DNA from: CAXBNB01 sp040151475
Lineage (GTDB): Bacteria > Bacteroidota > Bacteroidia > Cytophagales > Cyclobacteriaceae
Assembly (NCBI RefSeq): GCF_040151475.1
Contig: NZ_JBDKWG010000147.1
Location: 1 to 64,000 of the forward strand
Direction of reading: 5' to 3'
Length of the DNA: 64,000 nt
How positions within the stretch are numbered: position 1 is the first letter of the stretch; every line of letters starts with the position of its first letter. The notes beneath the pieces are model-generated. The model was not told the DNA's origin. It did not search any database and saw only the letters and a program-made list of their open reading frames with translations. Below, in pieces: positions 34,488 to 43,282 of this stretch. The position numbers were made by a program, and so were the translations under genes.

Positions 34488-36431
34488 TTAAGGATAATAC
34501 TCTCTTTTTTTCATACCCAGATAACCAAAAGTGAGCCCTACAATAATAGGTATATAAGTCTTTGACTGGTTCAATCCTTGAAAATACTGATCATAACCTT
34601 GCTCGGTATATTTCTTTTCATAAACACGCCTTCCGATACCAACGCCTGCAAAAATATCCATACCGAAACCCGCATCTCCCGGGTATCTCATTAGCCTGGT
34701 TCCTACAAGAATTCCATAATGATACCTTGATTCCCTTGACCCAACATTGGTGATCAGTTCAGGGTCATTGGCATCTTCCACATTGACCCTGTTGTTGACA
34801 TATTGGTATCCTATTTCATGGCTGAAATAAAACATACCTGAAGACCGATCCTGATTGTAAAATTTTTGCCTGAAACTGAAAGTACTTCCAGAGTTATAAA
34901 CATCATTTTGTTTGATGTCTTCTGCTCGCTGAAAAAAGGGATTCCTGTTTAAGGTATATGATAATTCGTATCCCAACCTCTCCTGAATATAATACTCCAG
35001 GCTAAAGGGTAATCTTCCAATCGGCATCAACAATGGATTGGCAGAAAGAATAATACCTTTATATTCATTTACTACCGAAGAAAAATACCTCAATTGCTTG
35101 CTTTTAAAACGATATTCCGGTTTATCGTATCTCGTTCTGGAGTCAGAAGAGTCGTCCAATGATTCTGCTGCTCTGAAAATAGGCTGTTCGTCTTCGTACA
35201 ATGGGAAATAAGTACCTGCCAAAGCACCATCCTTTTTGTACAATTTCCATTCTCCGATTTTCTTATCATCAGACAGCACCCCTTCCATTTTTTTTGAACC
35301 ATCACTGTAGTATCCTATATATTCTCCAGTTCCCTTTTTAAAGTCGGCTTCTCCTTCTATATCACCATTTTCATCGTAATATGTCCACAACCCATCCCTA
35401 AGCCCCTTCCTGAAAAAACCTGATAAGCGGAGTTTTCCACTACTGTAGTATTCTTTATAAGGTCCTGTTCCTTGTTCATATTCTCCTGTTCCTTTTACTT
35501 CACCTGTTTGAAAATACAAATTCCAATATCCGTCTTTCAAACCTCCTTTTTGAATTCCTTCTGCACTCTTAGAGCCATCTTCATGATAATAAATCCAATT
35601 CCCAACAGAATTTCCCTCTTCATATCCACCTTCAGAAGAAATATTTCCATTCTTGAAGAAATATTTCCAGGGACCGGTTTTTAATCCATTTTTATAGTAT
35701 CCTCTGGCAAGTTTTTCTCCTGTTTCATAATAATACGTCCAAAGGCTATCGCTTTGGCCGTTCTTATTCAAACCTTTCATTTTCAACTTACCGGAAGAAT
35801 AAAATTCGGTGTAAATACCCACCCCATTATCATAATATGCCTGCGCCTTTAATTCCCCATCTTCATAGAAATAATTCCAAATATCTTCTCTAACATCCTG
35901 ATTATATTTTCCCCGGCTTTTAATCTCTTGATTTTCAAAATAATAAACCCACTCTCCTACTTTCTTATTATTCTCCAGCAACCCTTCAGATCTCTTCCCA
36001 CCCTGCTCAAAATAATATGTCCAAATGCCTGTACTTTTTCCTTTATCAAACACTCCTGTGGTTTTGAGATTTCCGTTCTCAAAATAGTATTTCCAAATAC
36101 CGGAGGCCTCATTATTGACGTAATTACCCTCTGACTTTAGTGAACCTGAAAGGAAAAAAGATGAGTACTTTCCTTCCAGTTTATTATCAATGGTATCGTT
36201 TACATAATACTGCTCTTTTACCACTTCATGAGCCTCATCATAATATGTAGTTTTGACATACCTTTCCTGTCCGACAACACATTGTATCGAAATGAAAATC
36301 ATACATAATATGAAAAAACAATAATTTATCAATTTTCTAATAGGAGTCAGGTTACAAAATAACTCGATGATACAAATTTGCAAATTATATTCCAATTTGA
36401 ACTTTTTCGAGCTAAATGGTTTGTAGATCAT
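34488..36431 (-). CDS. MORN-repeat protein with C-terminal outer-membrane-like domain
   Basis: Up to 647 residues. Residues about 80-400 are roughly fourteen MORN/YwqK-type repeats (pattern G-x-W-x-Y-Y-F-E-N-G), which form an elongated beta structure. The last 180 residues have alternating strands and the ending GLTFGYLGMKKREYYP, like a small outer-membrane beta-barrel. The signal-like segment INYCFFILCMIFISIQCVVGQ starts near residue 35, so the true start is probably downstream of 36431, at a non-ATG codon near 36332-36341 or the ATG at 36302. Database names such as toxin-antitoxin YwqK would be misleading; no toxin is present. Confidence 0.75.
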   Translation of the reverse strand: MIYKPFSSKKFKLEYNLQICIIELFCNLTPIRKLINYCFFILCMIFISIQCVVGQERYVKTTYYDEAHEVVKEQYYVNDTIDNKLEGKYSSFFLSGSLKSEGNYVNNEASGIWKYYFENGNLKTTGVFDKGKSTGIWTYYFEQGGKRSEGLLENNKKVGEWVYYFENQEIKSRGKYNQDVREDIWNYFYEDGELKAQAYYDNGVGIYTEFYSSGKLKMKGLNKNGQSDSLWTYYYETGEKLARGYYKNGLKTGPWKYFFKNGNISSEGGYEEGNSVGNWIYYHEDGSKSAEGIQKGGLKDGYWNLYFQTGEVKGTGEYEQGTGPYKEYYSSGKLRLSGFFRKGLRDGLWTYYDENGDIEGEADFKKGTGEYIGYYSDGSKKMEGVLSDDKKIGEWKLYKKDGALAGTYFPLYEDEQPIFRAAESLDDSSDSRTRYDKPEYRFKSKQLRYFSSVVNEYKGIILSANPLLMPIGRLPFSLEYYIQERLGYELSYTLNRNPFFQRAEDIKQNDVYNSGSTFSFRQKFYNQDRSSGMFYFSHEIGYQYVNNRVNVEDANDPELITNVGSRESRYHYGILVGTRLMRYPGDAGFGMDIFAGVGIGRRVYEKKYTEQGYDQYFQGLNQSKTYIPIIVGLTFGYLGMKKREYYP

Positions 36432-36596
36432 TTGGTAACACTAAGTTTTAAATTCTACGGTTTTCAAGTTTATATCAAAAAAATCAGGTCATAATTTCTT
36501 AAGGGATTACCACAATATATTGGTACAAGAAAACAATAGTGATGAATTAAATTACACGTAAATTTGTTATTAGCATATCCAAAATAAAAACCCAAA

Positions 36597-37796
36597 ATGA
36601 ACAAGACAGAGTCAAGAAATGTCAAAGATGAATTTGAATCGCCCGATTTATATCTTCTTGATGACCTTCTCACCGAAGAGCACAAATTAATCAGAAGTTC
36701 AGTCCGGACTTTTGTAAAAAAGGAAATCACTCCAAATATTGAACATTGGGCAGAGAACAATCATTTTCCAAAAGAAATAGTAAAGAAATTCGGAGAGATA
36801 GGTGCTTTTGGTCCGACAATACCTATTGAATATGGAGGAGGAGGTTTGGATTATATCTCCTATGGGCTTATCATGCAGGAAATAGAGAGAGGTGATTCTG
36901 GCATGCGATCTACAGCTTCCGTTCAGGGTTCTTTGGTTATGTTTCCTATCTACAAATTTGGTTCGGAAAAACAAAAACGTAAGTACTTACCAAAATTGGC
37001 TTCAGGAGAGTTTTTAGGCTGCTTCGGGCTTACTGAGCCTGATCACGGATCCAATCCTTCCGGAATGACTACCAACTTTAAAGACATGGAGGATCATTAC
37101 CTGCTCAATGGTGCCAAGATGTGGATATCAAACGCACCTCAGGCTGACATTGCAGTAGTTTGGGCAAAAAACGAGGCGGGCAGAATTCACGGACTTATAG
37201 TTGAGAAAGGTATGGAAGGCTTTACAACTCCTGAAACTCATGGCAAGTGGTCCTTACGTGCAAGTTGCACTGGCGAACTGGTATTTGACAATGTAAAAAT
37301 ACCAAAAGAAAATCTGCTTCCGGGCAAAAGTGGATTGGGTGCACCGATGAACTGTTTGGATTCGGCGCGGTTCGGGATTGCCTGGGGTGCTATTGGTGCT
37401 GCCATGGATTGCTACTACTCTGCACGCAGATATGCTACTCAACGGATACAGTTTGGCAAACCAATCGCCTCGTTTCAGTTGGTTCAGAAAAAACTGGCAG
37501 AAATGCTTACTGAAATAACCAAAGCACAGCTACTCAACTGGAAACTGGGTAAAATGATGGATGAAGGAAAAGCCACTACAGTCCAGATTTCTGTGGCAAA
37601 AAGAAACGCTGTAGAAACTGCTTTAAATATTGCCCGTGAAGCCAGACAAATACATGGCGCTATGGGTATTACAGGCGAATTTCCAATGATGAGACACATG
37701 ATGAACCTGGAGTCTGTCATTACTTATGAGGGTACTCATGACATTCATTTACTTATATTAGGGAATGAAATCACTGGTATTCCTGCATTTAAATAA
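36597..37796 (+). CDS. gcdH: Glutaryl-CoA dehydrogenase
   Basis: FAD-dependent acyl-CoA dehydrogenase of 399 residues that converts glutaryl-CoA to crotonyl-CoA in lysine and tryptophan breakdown. The N-terminal RSTASVQGSLVMFPIYKFGS segment and the GCFGLTEPDHGSNPSGM flavin/substrate motif are typical of GcdH rather than short-chain enzymes. The catalytic base is Glu378 in TYEGTHDIH, and the end ILGNEITGIPAF is also family-typical. It is divergent from the MORN gene. No partner electron-transfer flavoprotein gene is next to it. Confidence 0.93.
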   Translation: MNKTESRNVKDEFESPDLYLLDDLLTEEHKLIRSSVRTFVKKEITPNIEHWAENNHFPKEIVKKFGEIGAFGPTIPIEYGGGGLDYISYGLIMQEIERGDSGMRSTASVQGSLVMFPIYKFGSEKQKRKYLPKLASGEFLGCFGLTEPDHGSNPSGMTTNFKDMEDHYLLNGAKMWISNAPQADIAVVWAKNEAGRIHGLIVEKGMEGFTTPETHGKWSLRASCTGELVFDNVKIPKENLLPGKSGLGAPMNCLDSARFGIAWGAIGAAMDCYYSARRYATQRIQFGKPIASFQLVQKKLAEMLTEITKAQLLNWKLGKMMDEGKATTVQISVAKRNAVETALNIAREARQIHGAMGITGEFPMMRHMMNLESVITYEGTHDIHLLILGNEITGIPAFK

Positions 37797-37871
37797 TTGA
37801 CAAAACCCGTCTGAATACTTTATTTTCCTAACCTGGAACTCGCTCGACTATCTTTTCACTATTAAAACTAA

Positions 37872-38507
37872 ATGACTAACAATTTAAAATTTGCATTGTG
37901 GGGAGTGTTTGCGTTTTTCGCATTAGGAGTCGGTCTTTACCCCGGTTTATATTTTCTAATTGATATGAAAAAAGGTTTTCTTGGTAGTAAACCAGCAGCA
38001 TTACTTCAAGAAAATTCCTGGGTTATTGCCTTTTATTTGCACATAAGTTTTGGCGGCCTTTCTTTGATTTCAGGTTTCTCTCAATTTAGCTCACAGTTGA
38101 GAAAACGAAAGGTGAAACTTCATAGGTTATTAGGAAAAATCTATTTGACATCAGTGCTTATCAGCGGTACTTCAGGATTGTTCATCGCCATCCATGCCAC
38201 AGGAGGGAGAATGGCTGAAATGGGTTTTGGATCACTTGGAATTCTATGGCTGCTCACTTCAGTGATGGCATTTAAGTCTATCAGAAATGGTGAAGTAACA
38301 CAGCATCGTCATTGGATGATTCGCAGTTTTGCTCTTACTTTTGCAGCTGTTACTTTAAGATTATGGCTTCCATTTTTCCAAATTGTATTACATTTCAGTT
38401 TTATTGATGCGTACATTATCATTGCATGGCTTTGTTGGATTCCCAATTTGGTAATTGCAGAAATAATAATAAGGACATCAAATAAAAAAAGTATGCAGTC
38501 TGCATGA
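37872..38507 (+). CDS. DUF2306 membrane protein
   Basis: A 211-residue polytopic protein with about six membrane segments. The conserved pattern of the DUF2306 family is visible: a helix with a central His (FYLHISFGGLSLISGF), the KLHRLLGKIYL segment and QHRHWMIRSFALTFAAVTLRLW. The conserved histidines could bind haem or metal, but no function is established. It lies between gcdH and msrA without tight spacing to either. Confidence 0.85.
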   Translation: MTNNLKFALWGVFAFFALGVGLYPGLYFLIDMKKGFLGSKPAALLQENSWVIAFYLHISFGGLSLISGFSQFSSQLRKRKVKLHRLLGKIYLTSVLISGTSGLFIAIHATGGRMAEMGFGSLGILWLLTSVMAFKSIRNGEVTQHRHWMIRSFALTFAAVTLRLWLPFFQIVLHFSFIDAYIIIAWLCWIPNLVIAEIIIRTSNKKSMQSA

Positions 38508-38588
38508 CAAATAAAAAATGAAGATTGAACTATCTTTAACCGACCAAATTGATATTGCGTTTTCTAGTTGAACAATTTCCAAAGAAAA

Positions 38589-39224
38589 ATGAAAACATCT
38601 AAATACATACTACTCGCTTTTTCCATGGTATTTTCGCTGGCCTGTAACAGTACTACCCCACATGAAAAGCCTAAAGACCTAAGTAAATTCAGTAAGGCCT
38701 ATTTTGCGAGCGGATGCTTTTGGTGTGTAGAAGCCATTTTTCAAAGTGTTGAAGGAGTAGAAGAAGTAATTTCCGGATATTCAGGAGGAACATTGAAAAA
38801 CCCAACATATGAACAGGTAAGTAGTGGAAAAACCCGTCATGCAGAAGCCGTAGAGGTTTACTACGATCCAAAAGTAGTCACCTATCAAACCCTTCTAAAA
38901 GTGTTTTTCGGATCACACGACCCAACTACCCCAAACCAACAAGGGCCTGACAGAGGCCCTCAATACCGTTCTATGATTTATTACCAAAATGCTAATGAAG
39001 AAAAATTAGCAAAAGAATATATTAAAGAGTTGAATGATTCAGGGATTTTCGGTTCTGCGTTAAAAATAGTTACAGAAGTAGTCCCATTCAAAGTATTTTA
39101 CAAGGCTGAAGATTATCATCAGGACTATGAAGAGCGCAATCCATACCAACCCTATGTGATGAGTGTGTCTATTCCCAGACTTAATAGATTTAAAGAGAAA
39201 TACCCTGAACTACTGAAGAAATAA
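38589..39224 (+). CDS. msrA: Peptide methionine-S-sulfoxide reductase, lipoprotein
   Basis: Reduces S-form methionine sulfoxide in oxidised proteins. The catalytic motif GCFWCVEAIF places Cys43 as the nucleophile. Downstream motifs GYSGGT, YEQVSSGKTRHAEAVEV, GPDRGPQYRSMIYY and YHQDYEERNPYQPY match MsrA. An ATG at 38589 begins a lipoprotein signal ending in SLAC, so the enzyme repairs envelope proteins. The upstream in-frame TTG at 38568 was rejected because it lengthens the signal N-terminus without support. No MsrB domain is fused. Confidence 0.94.
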   Translation: MKTSKYILLAFSMVFSLACNSTTPHEKPKDLSKFSKAYFASGCFWCVEAIFQSVEGVEEVISGYSGGTLKNPTYEQVSSGKTRHAEAVEVYYDPKVVTYQTLLKVFFGSHDPTTPNQQGPDRGPQYRSMIYYQNANEEKLAKEYIKELNDSGIFGSALKIVTEVVPFKVFYKAEDYHQDYEERNPYQPYVMSVSIPRLNRFKEKYPELLKK

Positions 39225-39389
39225 GCTCTTTCTTCGCTAAAAAGGATAAACCAAAACCAATAGTTTAAAACACCTCAAATGATCTGCATTCTGTAGTAGA
39301 ATAGATTTCCATCTGTCTTTTTTCTCCACAATAAAGTAGTCGTATCTTCATTTTTATTAAATTCGTCCAACCAGCCAGGAGGATTACCC

Positions 39390-40229
39390 ATGTCGATCAA
39401 AGAACATTTGAAAGTAGCCGTGCATTTTGAACCATTAAAGCAGAAAATATACCGTATTATCTTTGGAATAGATACAGTAGCAGGACGACTTTTTGATTTA
39501 GTCTTGTTATGCATTATTCTGTTGAGCGTGATATTGATTATGCTTGAAAGTGTCGTCGAAATAAGCTTACATTTTGGAAAAGAATTAAGAATAGCCGAAT
39601 GGATTCTCACCATCCTGTTTACAATTGAATACATTGCAAGGATAATATCAACCCCTAAACCACTCAAATACATTTTTAGCTTTATGGGCATTGTGGATTT
39701 GCTCTCTCTTTTCCCCACTTATGTAGGTTTGTTTTTTGATGGTACTCATTCTCTTGCTATTATTCGTTCGATAAGATTAATAAGAGTTTTTAGGATTTTA
39801 AAATTGACACACTTCATGGGGGGTGCCAATCAACTTGGAAATGCCCTATACGACAGCCGTCACAAGATCATTGTCTTCCTTGGAACGATTTTATGTACAG
39901 TTAGCATTCTGGGCACGCTTATGTATCTGATTGAAGGTTCCGAGCATGGGTTTACGAGTATTCCAAGAAGCATATACTGGGCAATAGTAACCATTACTAC
40001 AGTTGGTTATGGAGATATAGCACCGGAAACCTGGTTTGGTCAATTGGTAGCTTCTATGCTAATGATCATCGGTTATGCGATCATCGCAGTACCTACGGGG
40101 ATTGTAACCAGTGAAATGATAAAAGCAAATAATGACGAGATCAGGCCCAAAGGAATCTGCCCTGAGTGCAACGCTGACGGACTAGATCGAAATGATAAAT
40201 ACTGTCATAACTGTGGAACTGAACTTTAA
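39390..40229 (+). CDS. Voltage-gated K+ channel with C-terminal zinc ribbon
   Basis: A 279-residue six-helix ion channel (Kv type). S4 is visible as RSIRLIRVFRILKL with regularly spaced Arg, and the selectivity filter TVGYGD lies at residues 204-209. The pore helix is followed by S6 (IIGYAIIAVPTGIV). After a short linker, the last 25 residues hold two Cys pairs, CPEC and CHNC, which fit a zinc-ribbon. Tetramers conduct K+ across the inner membrane. The ribbon may sense metal or redox state, or act as an assembly domain; that is inference. The ATG at 39390 gives the usual N-terminus before S1. Confidence 0.9.
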   Translation: MSIKEHLKVAVHFEPLKQKIYRIIFGIDTVAGRLFDLVLLCIILLSVILIMLESVVEISLHFGKELRIAEWILTILFTIEYIARIISTPKPLKYIFSFMGIVDLLSLFPTYVGLFFDGTHSLAIIRSIRLIRVFRILKLTHFMGGANQLGNALYDSRHKIIVFLGTILCTVSILGTLMYLIEGSEHGFTSIPRSIYWAIVTITTVGYGDIAPETWFGQLVASMLMIIGYAIIAVPTGIVTSEMIKANNDEIRPKGICPECNADGLDRNDKYCHNCGTEL

Positions 40230-40351
40230 AGTCAACACAAAAGCAGACTCTAATCCATATTCATGCTGTATTTTATATGAATTGATGAGTATTATCATTT
40301 TTACCCCAATGTAAACTCCGGATATTTGTAATAAGAAATCGTTTACGAAAA

Positions 40352-41011
40352 ATGAAATTACTGAGTCATTCAATTTGTATTTACCTCATATTAACATTTT
40401 TGCCCACGACCTCTAGTGGACAAGAAACTGATTTAGTTATGATGGTGCTTAGCAATAAAAGTAATCTGACCATCAGTGGCACCTCCAACATCAGTAAATT
40501 TGATTGTAAACTCGAACAAAATTTTGAGCAAGACACACTCATTATTTTAACCAAATACTCTGAATCCAACTTACTCTGTGAAAATGCAGTAACAACATTT
40601 TTGGTAAATAAGTTTAATTGTGGACATGAAGCGATCAATCGTGATTTCAGAGATGCTCTTAGAGAGAAAGAATTCCCTGAAATTTCTCTCAATGTTAAAA
40701 ACATATACCAAACAGCCAACATTGACATTAATAATCTATCAAAAGGGATTAACGCTGAGGTATCACTAATGCTGGCAGGTACTAAAAAGGAATACAAAAT
40801 AGGTTTTGAGAAAAACAAAATAGAGGCCAAAGAACTTTGTTTTTCAGGTGAAAAAACTGTTAAAATGAGTGATTTCAATATAGATCCACCCAAAGCACTG
40901 ATGGGTCTAATCAAAACCAATGACGACCTTTCCATTCAATTTGACCTGCGGTTAATCCTACTCAACAAGGTCAATATCCCAATTAGCAATTCAATAAGTA
41001 AAAAAGATTAA
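40352..41011 (+). CDS. YceI-like secreted lipocalin-fold protein
   Basis: A 219-residue protein with an N-terminal signal peptide (about residues 1-24, ending SSGQ). A YceI-like beta-barrel is recognised from NLTISGTSNISKFDC, the KEFPEISLNVKNI strand and FNIDPPKALMGLIKTND near the end. YceI proteins bind isoprenoids in the periplasm, but this one is divergent. The gene lies 122 bases after the channel gene and may have its own promoter (GATATTTG at 40322-40329 is close to the -7 consensus). Confidence 0.72.
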   Translation: MKLLSHSICIYLILTFLPTTSSGQETDLVMMVLSNKSNLTISGTSNISKFDCKLEQNFEQDTLIILTKYSESNLLCENAVTTFLVNKFNCGHEAINRDFRDALREKEFPEISLNVKNIYQTANIDINNLSKGINAEVSLMLAGTKKEYKIGFEKNKIEAKELCFSGEKTVKMSDFNIDPPKALMGLIKTNDDLSIQFDLRLILLNKVNIPISNSISKKD

Positions 41012-41129
41012 ACAAATTAGATTCTTAATAAGCATTTAATTAACTTTCTTTTGATCTGTTTTTCAATAAGGGATATTCATTAAATTGGCATAAACCTGAC
41101 TTGTAAAACGCACAAAAAACCAATAACCT

Positions 41130-42275
41130 ATGTATAGAATTATCATCCTCATATCAGTGATTTTCACGCTCTCCTGCAACAATTCAAAAAAAGAAGTGGG
41201 CGAAGAAAAGGAAGTGAAAAAGGACAAAATCCCTTGCTATGCATGGCTGGGAGGTCCCGGAAAAGCTACCGATGACGAGATCAAAGCGAATTTTACTAAG
41301 CTGAAAAGCAAAGGAATAGATGTACTCATGTACAATGGTGGACAAAACCCAGAAACCTACAAACGAGTTGGAAAAATTGCTAAAGAAGTTGGTCTTGGGT
41401 TTCATACCTGGATACCTACAATGGTGCAGCACAACAAACCGGAAATAGACCCTGAATGGTATGCCATCAATGGGCTGGGTGAATCTACTTATGACAAACC
41501 TCCCTATGTAAGTCACTACCATTTTTTATGCCCCGGTAAGAAGGGAACGTACAATTTTCTAGCCGACATGTATGCCAAAATAGCTGATGTAGAAGAAGTA
41601 GATGCCATCCATCTGGATTATATCCGATTTCCTGATGTCATCCTTGCCCGAGGACTTTGGGACAAATATGGCCTGGTAATGGATAGAGAATTTCCTCAAT
41701 ACGATTATTGCTATTGTGATCTATGTGTTGGAGATTTCAAAGCCAAAACCGGAATTGACATAAAAGCGTCAGAAGATCCTTCACAAGTAGAAGAATGGAA
41801 GCAGTTTCGATACGATTTGATTACCAGTATTGTAAACCGATTAACCGAAGTGGTTCATTCGAAAAATAAAAAAATCAATGCGGCAGTATTTCCAGGACCT
41901 AATTCTATCGCTAAAAAGATAGTTAGACAAGAATGGGATAAGTGGAATTTGGATGCGTTTTTTCCAATGAATTACAATGATTTTTATCTTGAAAATCCTA
42001 AGTGGATCGGAGAAGTGACCAAAGAATCCGTAGCAGCACTAAACAATAAAAAGCCCGTCATCAGTGGCCTGTTTATCTGTCCAAAACCAGAAAAAAAAGG
42101 AGATGAAAAAGACCCTGAGAATCATGGTCTTTTGCCAGAAGAACTAGAGGCCGCTATAAGCGAATCCATGACAAACGGAGCTGCCGGGATTTGCTTATTT
42201 ACACCTGGAAGAATGACCGATGCACATTGGGAAGTATTTGAAAAGGCCATTCACAAGACCTACAAAGTAAAATAG
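41130..42275 (+). CDS. Glycoside-hydrolase-like TIM-barrel lipoprotein
   Basis: A 381-residue exported protein with a lipobox (TLSC, about Cys16) and a TIM-barrel-like domain. The HLDYIRFPD motif resembles the GHL10/DUF187 family of putative glycosidases; Asp and Glu residues there are catalytic candidates. An unusual CYCDLC cluster about residues 192-200 could hold a metal or form disulfides. Motifs near the end (SGLFICPKP and GAAGICLFTPGRM) are barrel strands. It is followed by a NlpE-like gene after 18 bases, so the two are probably co-transcribed. Confidence 0.75.
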   Translation: MYRIIILISVIFTLSCNNSKKEVGEEKEVKKDKIPCYAWLGGPGKATDDEIKANFTKLKSKGIDVLMYNGGQNPETYKRVGKIAKEVGLGFHTWIPTMVQHNKPEIDPEWYAINGLGESTYDKPPYVSHYHFLCPGKKGTYNFLADMYAKIADVEEVDAIHLDYIRFPDVILARGLWDKYGLVMDREFPQYDYCYCDLCVGDFKAKTGIDIKASEDPSQVEEWKQFRYDLITSIVNRLTEVVHSKNKKINAAVFPGPNSIAKKIVRQEWDKWNLDAFFPMNYNDFYLENPKWIGEVTKESVAALNNKKPVISGLFICPKPEKKGDEKDPENHGLLPEELEAAISESMTNGAAGICLFTPGRMTDAHWEVFEKAIHKTYKVK

Positions 42276-42293
42276 TCCGCCTTTATAACACTA

Positions 42294-42671
42294 ATGGTCA
42301 AAAAAACTCTTTACCCCTTTTTGTTGATTTTGGTCTTAACCAATTGTAAAGACCAAATCGTACTGACCGAAGGAACTTACTCAGGAACACTTCCTTGTGC
42401 AGATTGTGAAGCCATAAATTACGTCCTTACACTAAACAGAAACATGACCTACACTGAAAACATATTGTACATTGGAAAAAGTGAATCAAAAGAAACCAAC
42501 TCAGGCACTTATGCAATCAAAAATGATAGTGTGGTATGGCTTCAAAATAAAAACAAAGGCATGAATCAGTTTGCTATTGGAAATCAAAAGCTGGAAATGC
42601 TTGACATCTCAGGTCAACGTATTAAGAGTAGTTTTGCAGATAAATACATCTTGTCAAAGACAAAACCATAG
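42294..42671 (+). CDS. NlpE-like small lipoprotein
   Basis: A 125-residue protein with signal peptide MVKKTLYPFLLILVLTNC (lipobox-like end, Cys18) and the start of an NlpE N-terminal domain: GTYSGTLPCADCEAINYVLTL with the CxxC-type CADC motif. In Enterobacteria NlpE is an outer-membrane lipoprotein that reports lipoprotein-trafficking stress or copper. No copper gene or Cpx-type kinase is beside it. It follows the glycosidase-like gene closely and precedes the pentapeptide gene by 15 bases. Confidence 0.75.
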   Translation: MVKKTLYPFLLILVLTNCKDQIVLTEGTYSGTLPCADCEAINYVLTLNRNMTYTENILYIGKSESKETNSGTYAIKNDSVVWLQNKNKGMNQFAIGNQKLEMLDISGQRIKSSFADKYILSKTKP

Positions 42672-42686
42672 AAAATTAATCAAAAC

Positions 42687-43259
42687 ATGGCTGATAGAAT
42701 TATTGAAAATCGGGTTTTCGAAAAATTAGACCCCTCTGAAAAAAAACTGAACCTGACTGAGTATGATGGGTGTACTTTCAATAGATGTAATTTTCTAAAC
42801 TCAGACCTGTCGCATAGCATATTCCTGGAATGCACTTTTAATGATTGTGATCTAAGCATGTCTCAATTGAAAAACACTTCGCTAAAAGATGTGACATTCA
42901 AGAATTGCAAGTTATTGGGTTTGGATTTCAGTGACTGCAATCAATTCTTGCTACAACTTAGTTTTACTGACTGCAATTTAAACCTGGCTCTGTTTTATCA
43001 ACTAAAACTTAAAGGAACAAAATTTAAAAACTGTAGCCTCCATGAAGCCGACTTTACAGAAACAGATTTGACCAGTTCTGTTTTTGACAATTGTGACTTT
43101 ACCAGAGCTGTTTTCGGAAATACTGTATTAGAGAAATCAGACCTTAGAACCTCCTACAATTACTCTATTGACCCGGAAATTAACCGGATCAAAAAGGCAA
43201 AATTCTCAGTACATGGAGCCATAGGACTTTTAGATCGATATGATATACATATAGAATAA
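42687..43259 (+). CDS. Pentapeptide-repeat protein
   Basis: A 190-residue protein made almost wholly of A(D/N)Lxx-like repeats (examples CTFNRCNFLNSDLSHS, CSLHEADFTETDLTSS, CDFTRAVFGNTVL), which fold into a quadrilateral beta-helix. No signal peptide is present. Some relatives mimic DNA and protect gyrase from quinolones; the sequence does not prove that use here. It is convergent with the desaturase gene, with 23 bases between the stops. Confidence 0.86.
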   Translation: MADRIIENRVFEKLDPSEKKLNLTEYDGCTFNRCNFLNSDLSHSIFLECTFNDCDLSMSQLKNTSLKDVTFKNCKLLGLDFSDCNQFLLQLSFTDCNLNLALFYQLKLKGTKFKNCSLHEADFTETDLTSSVFDNCDFTRAVFGNTVLEKSDLRTSYNYSIDPEINRIKKAKFSVHGAIGLLDRYDIHIE

Positions 43260-43282
43260 CCCAATACTGGTAAGAAAAACAA

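Noticed and set aside
34488..36431. YwqK toxin-antitoxin antitoxin
   Set aside because: The name rests only on the repeats; no toxin gene is adjacent and the protein has an exported, membrane-like architecture.
40381..40935. 184-codon open frame on the minus strand
   Set aside because: Antisense shadow of the YceI-like gene, which has a signal peptide and family motifs.
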